Source: Anaerolineae bacterium
Lineage (GTDB): Bacteria > Chloroflexota > Anaerolineae > Aggregatilineales > Phototrophicaceae
Direction: 5' to 3'
DNA length: 5,647 nucleotides
Assembly: GCA_028284565.1 (NCBI GenBank)
Contig: JANQRM010000015.1
Location: 1 to 5,647, forward strand
A model generated the notes under the pieces. The model did no database searches. It was not told the DNA's origin and worked only from the letters and a program-made list of their open reading frames with translations. Shown here piece after piece: positions 5,280-5,647 of the stretch (position 1 is its first letter; every line of letters starts with the position of its first letter). The translations under genes were made by a program, and so were the position numbers.

Positions 5280-5488
5280 GATTGATAAAAATGAACTCGG
5301 ACTGCCTCTTGTTCGGACTATCGGTTACAATAGATGAATGATGATAACAACAACCTTCCTCAAGCGTCTCGACGCACTTTAGCACCCCTCCACACAAGAA
5401 ACCTATTTGTCGGGGCGATGGTCGATTCGCCATATTGATCCTATCCCTACTAAATGTGCTTGAACCCATATAAGGAAAACGATACACC
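5280..5488 (+). other. Upstream region of prfA
   Basis: About 210 bp between the MerR-B promoter and prfA hold no convincing gene. A minus-strand open frame here has no ribosome site and crosses both gene starts. The region carries one promoter candidate and a GGCGA/TCGCC dyad (5414-5431). An isolated TACAAT at 5326-5331 lacks a -35. Nothing else is evident. Confidence 0.4.
5407..5436 (+). promoter_or_regulatory. Candidate prfA promoter
   Basis: TTGTCG (5407-5412), an 18-bp spacer and CATATT (5431-5436) each match four of six consensus bases. Transcription would start near 5443, about 46 nt before the ATG. The spacer contains the dyad GGCGA-N8-TCGCC. No other pair in this gap is better. Confidence 0.3.
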
Positions 5489-5647
5489 ATGTCCATGTTA
5501 GATAAACTTGCCGAAGTGGAAGCACGGTTCGATGAACTAATGCGCTTAATGAGCGACCCCGAAATCGCACAGGATTATGAAAAGGTCGCCGAATATGCCA
5601 AAGAACGCTCGCATCTCGAAGATATTGTGAAGCACTACCAACAGTAT
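5489..5647 (+). CDS. prfA: Peptide chain release factor 1, N-terminal 53 codons (cut by window edge)
   Basis: RF1 recognises UAA and UAG on the ribosome and triggers peptide release. Only part of the N-terminal helical domain is visible: MLDKLAEVEARFDEL, then LMSDPEIAQDYEK and EYAKERSHLEDIV-x5-QY. This closely follows the RF1 pattern as I remember it from Bacillus (LSDPEV near residue 23, EYSKEQS, then Y-QY). The GGQ and codon-recognition motifs lie outside the window, so RF1 rather than RF2 rests on the N-terminus alone. AAGGA (5472-5476) is 12 nt before the first ATG and 18 nt before a second in-frame ATG at 5495, so the first is preferred. The gene is divergent from the MerR-B unit. Confidence 0.9.
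   Translation, partial: MSMLDKLAEVEARFDELMRLMSDPEIAQDYEKVAEYAKERSHLEDIVKHYQQY

Noticed and set aside
5245..5496. An 83-codon minus-strand frame across the prfA upstream region
   Set aside because: It overlaps the prfA start and the MerR-B promoter, has no ribosome site and shows no recognisable protein features.

Overview
The window looks bacterial, with moderate GC (a little under 50% by eye) and tightly packed genes preceded by Shine-Dalgarno sequences. The protein set recalls Chloroflexota (Anaerolineae-like genomes): an ABC-F ATPase, a secreted sorbosone/glucose dehydrogenase-type propeller, an extended SDR epimerase with a distinctive '[20 protein letters not shown]' core, and an RF1 with a Bacillus-like N-terminus. 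This taxonomic guess is from memory and is weak.

Layout. Everything from base 1 to about 5280 reads on the minus strand; the last 159 bases hold the start of prfA on the plus strand. From right to left: (i) a divergent intergenic region of about 310 bp with the promoter of a MerR regulator (here MerR-B) and the upstream region of prfA; (ii) MerR-B (4343-5179), a possible 51-residue small ORF behind it, and a strong intrinsic terminator; (iii) a tandem paralogue, MerR-A (3187-4017), with its own promoter; (iv) an NAD-dependent epimerase/dehydratase (2026-3063) closely followed by a secreted beta-propeller of the PQQ-dependent sugar dehydrogenase type (727-1950), ending at an intrinsic terminator at 554-577; (v) the first 168 codons of an ABC-F ATPase, cut by the window edge just before its LSGG signature.

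The most interesting part is the MerR pair. The duplication includes the promoters: both have TTGACT, a 19-bp spacer and CATACT, the long spacer typical of MerR-activated promoters. Both spacers carry an imperfect dyad, and both transcripts should begin with the same 15-nt inverted repeat. The proteins are identical over residues 1-18 and differ at only 3 of 93 positions over 34-126, but differ at 9 of 14 positions over 19-32, the end of the recognition helix and the first wing. Their operator dyads have also diverged, and their ligand-binding domains are only loosely alike. This looks like a duplicated autoregulatory switch whose copies became insulated from each other in both DNA and ligand specificity. 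No dedicated target gene, such as an efflux pump, lies next to them in the window.

Other points: the ABC-F gene has a terminator only about 50 nt before its start, with a possible 29-codon leader ORF upstream. The propeller appears to lack the His-His usually found where the catalytic histidine of its relatives lies. Nothing in the window is a mobile element, CRISPR array, tRNA or rRNA.
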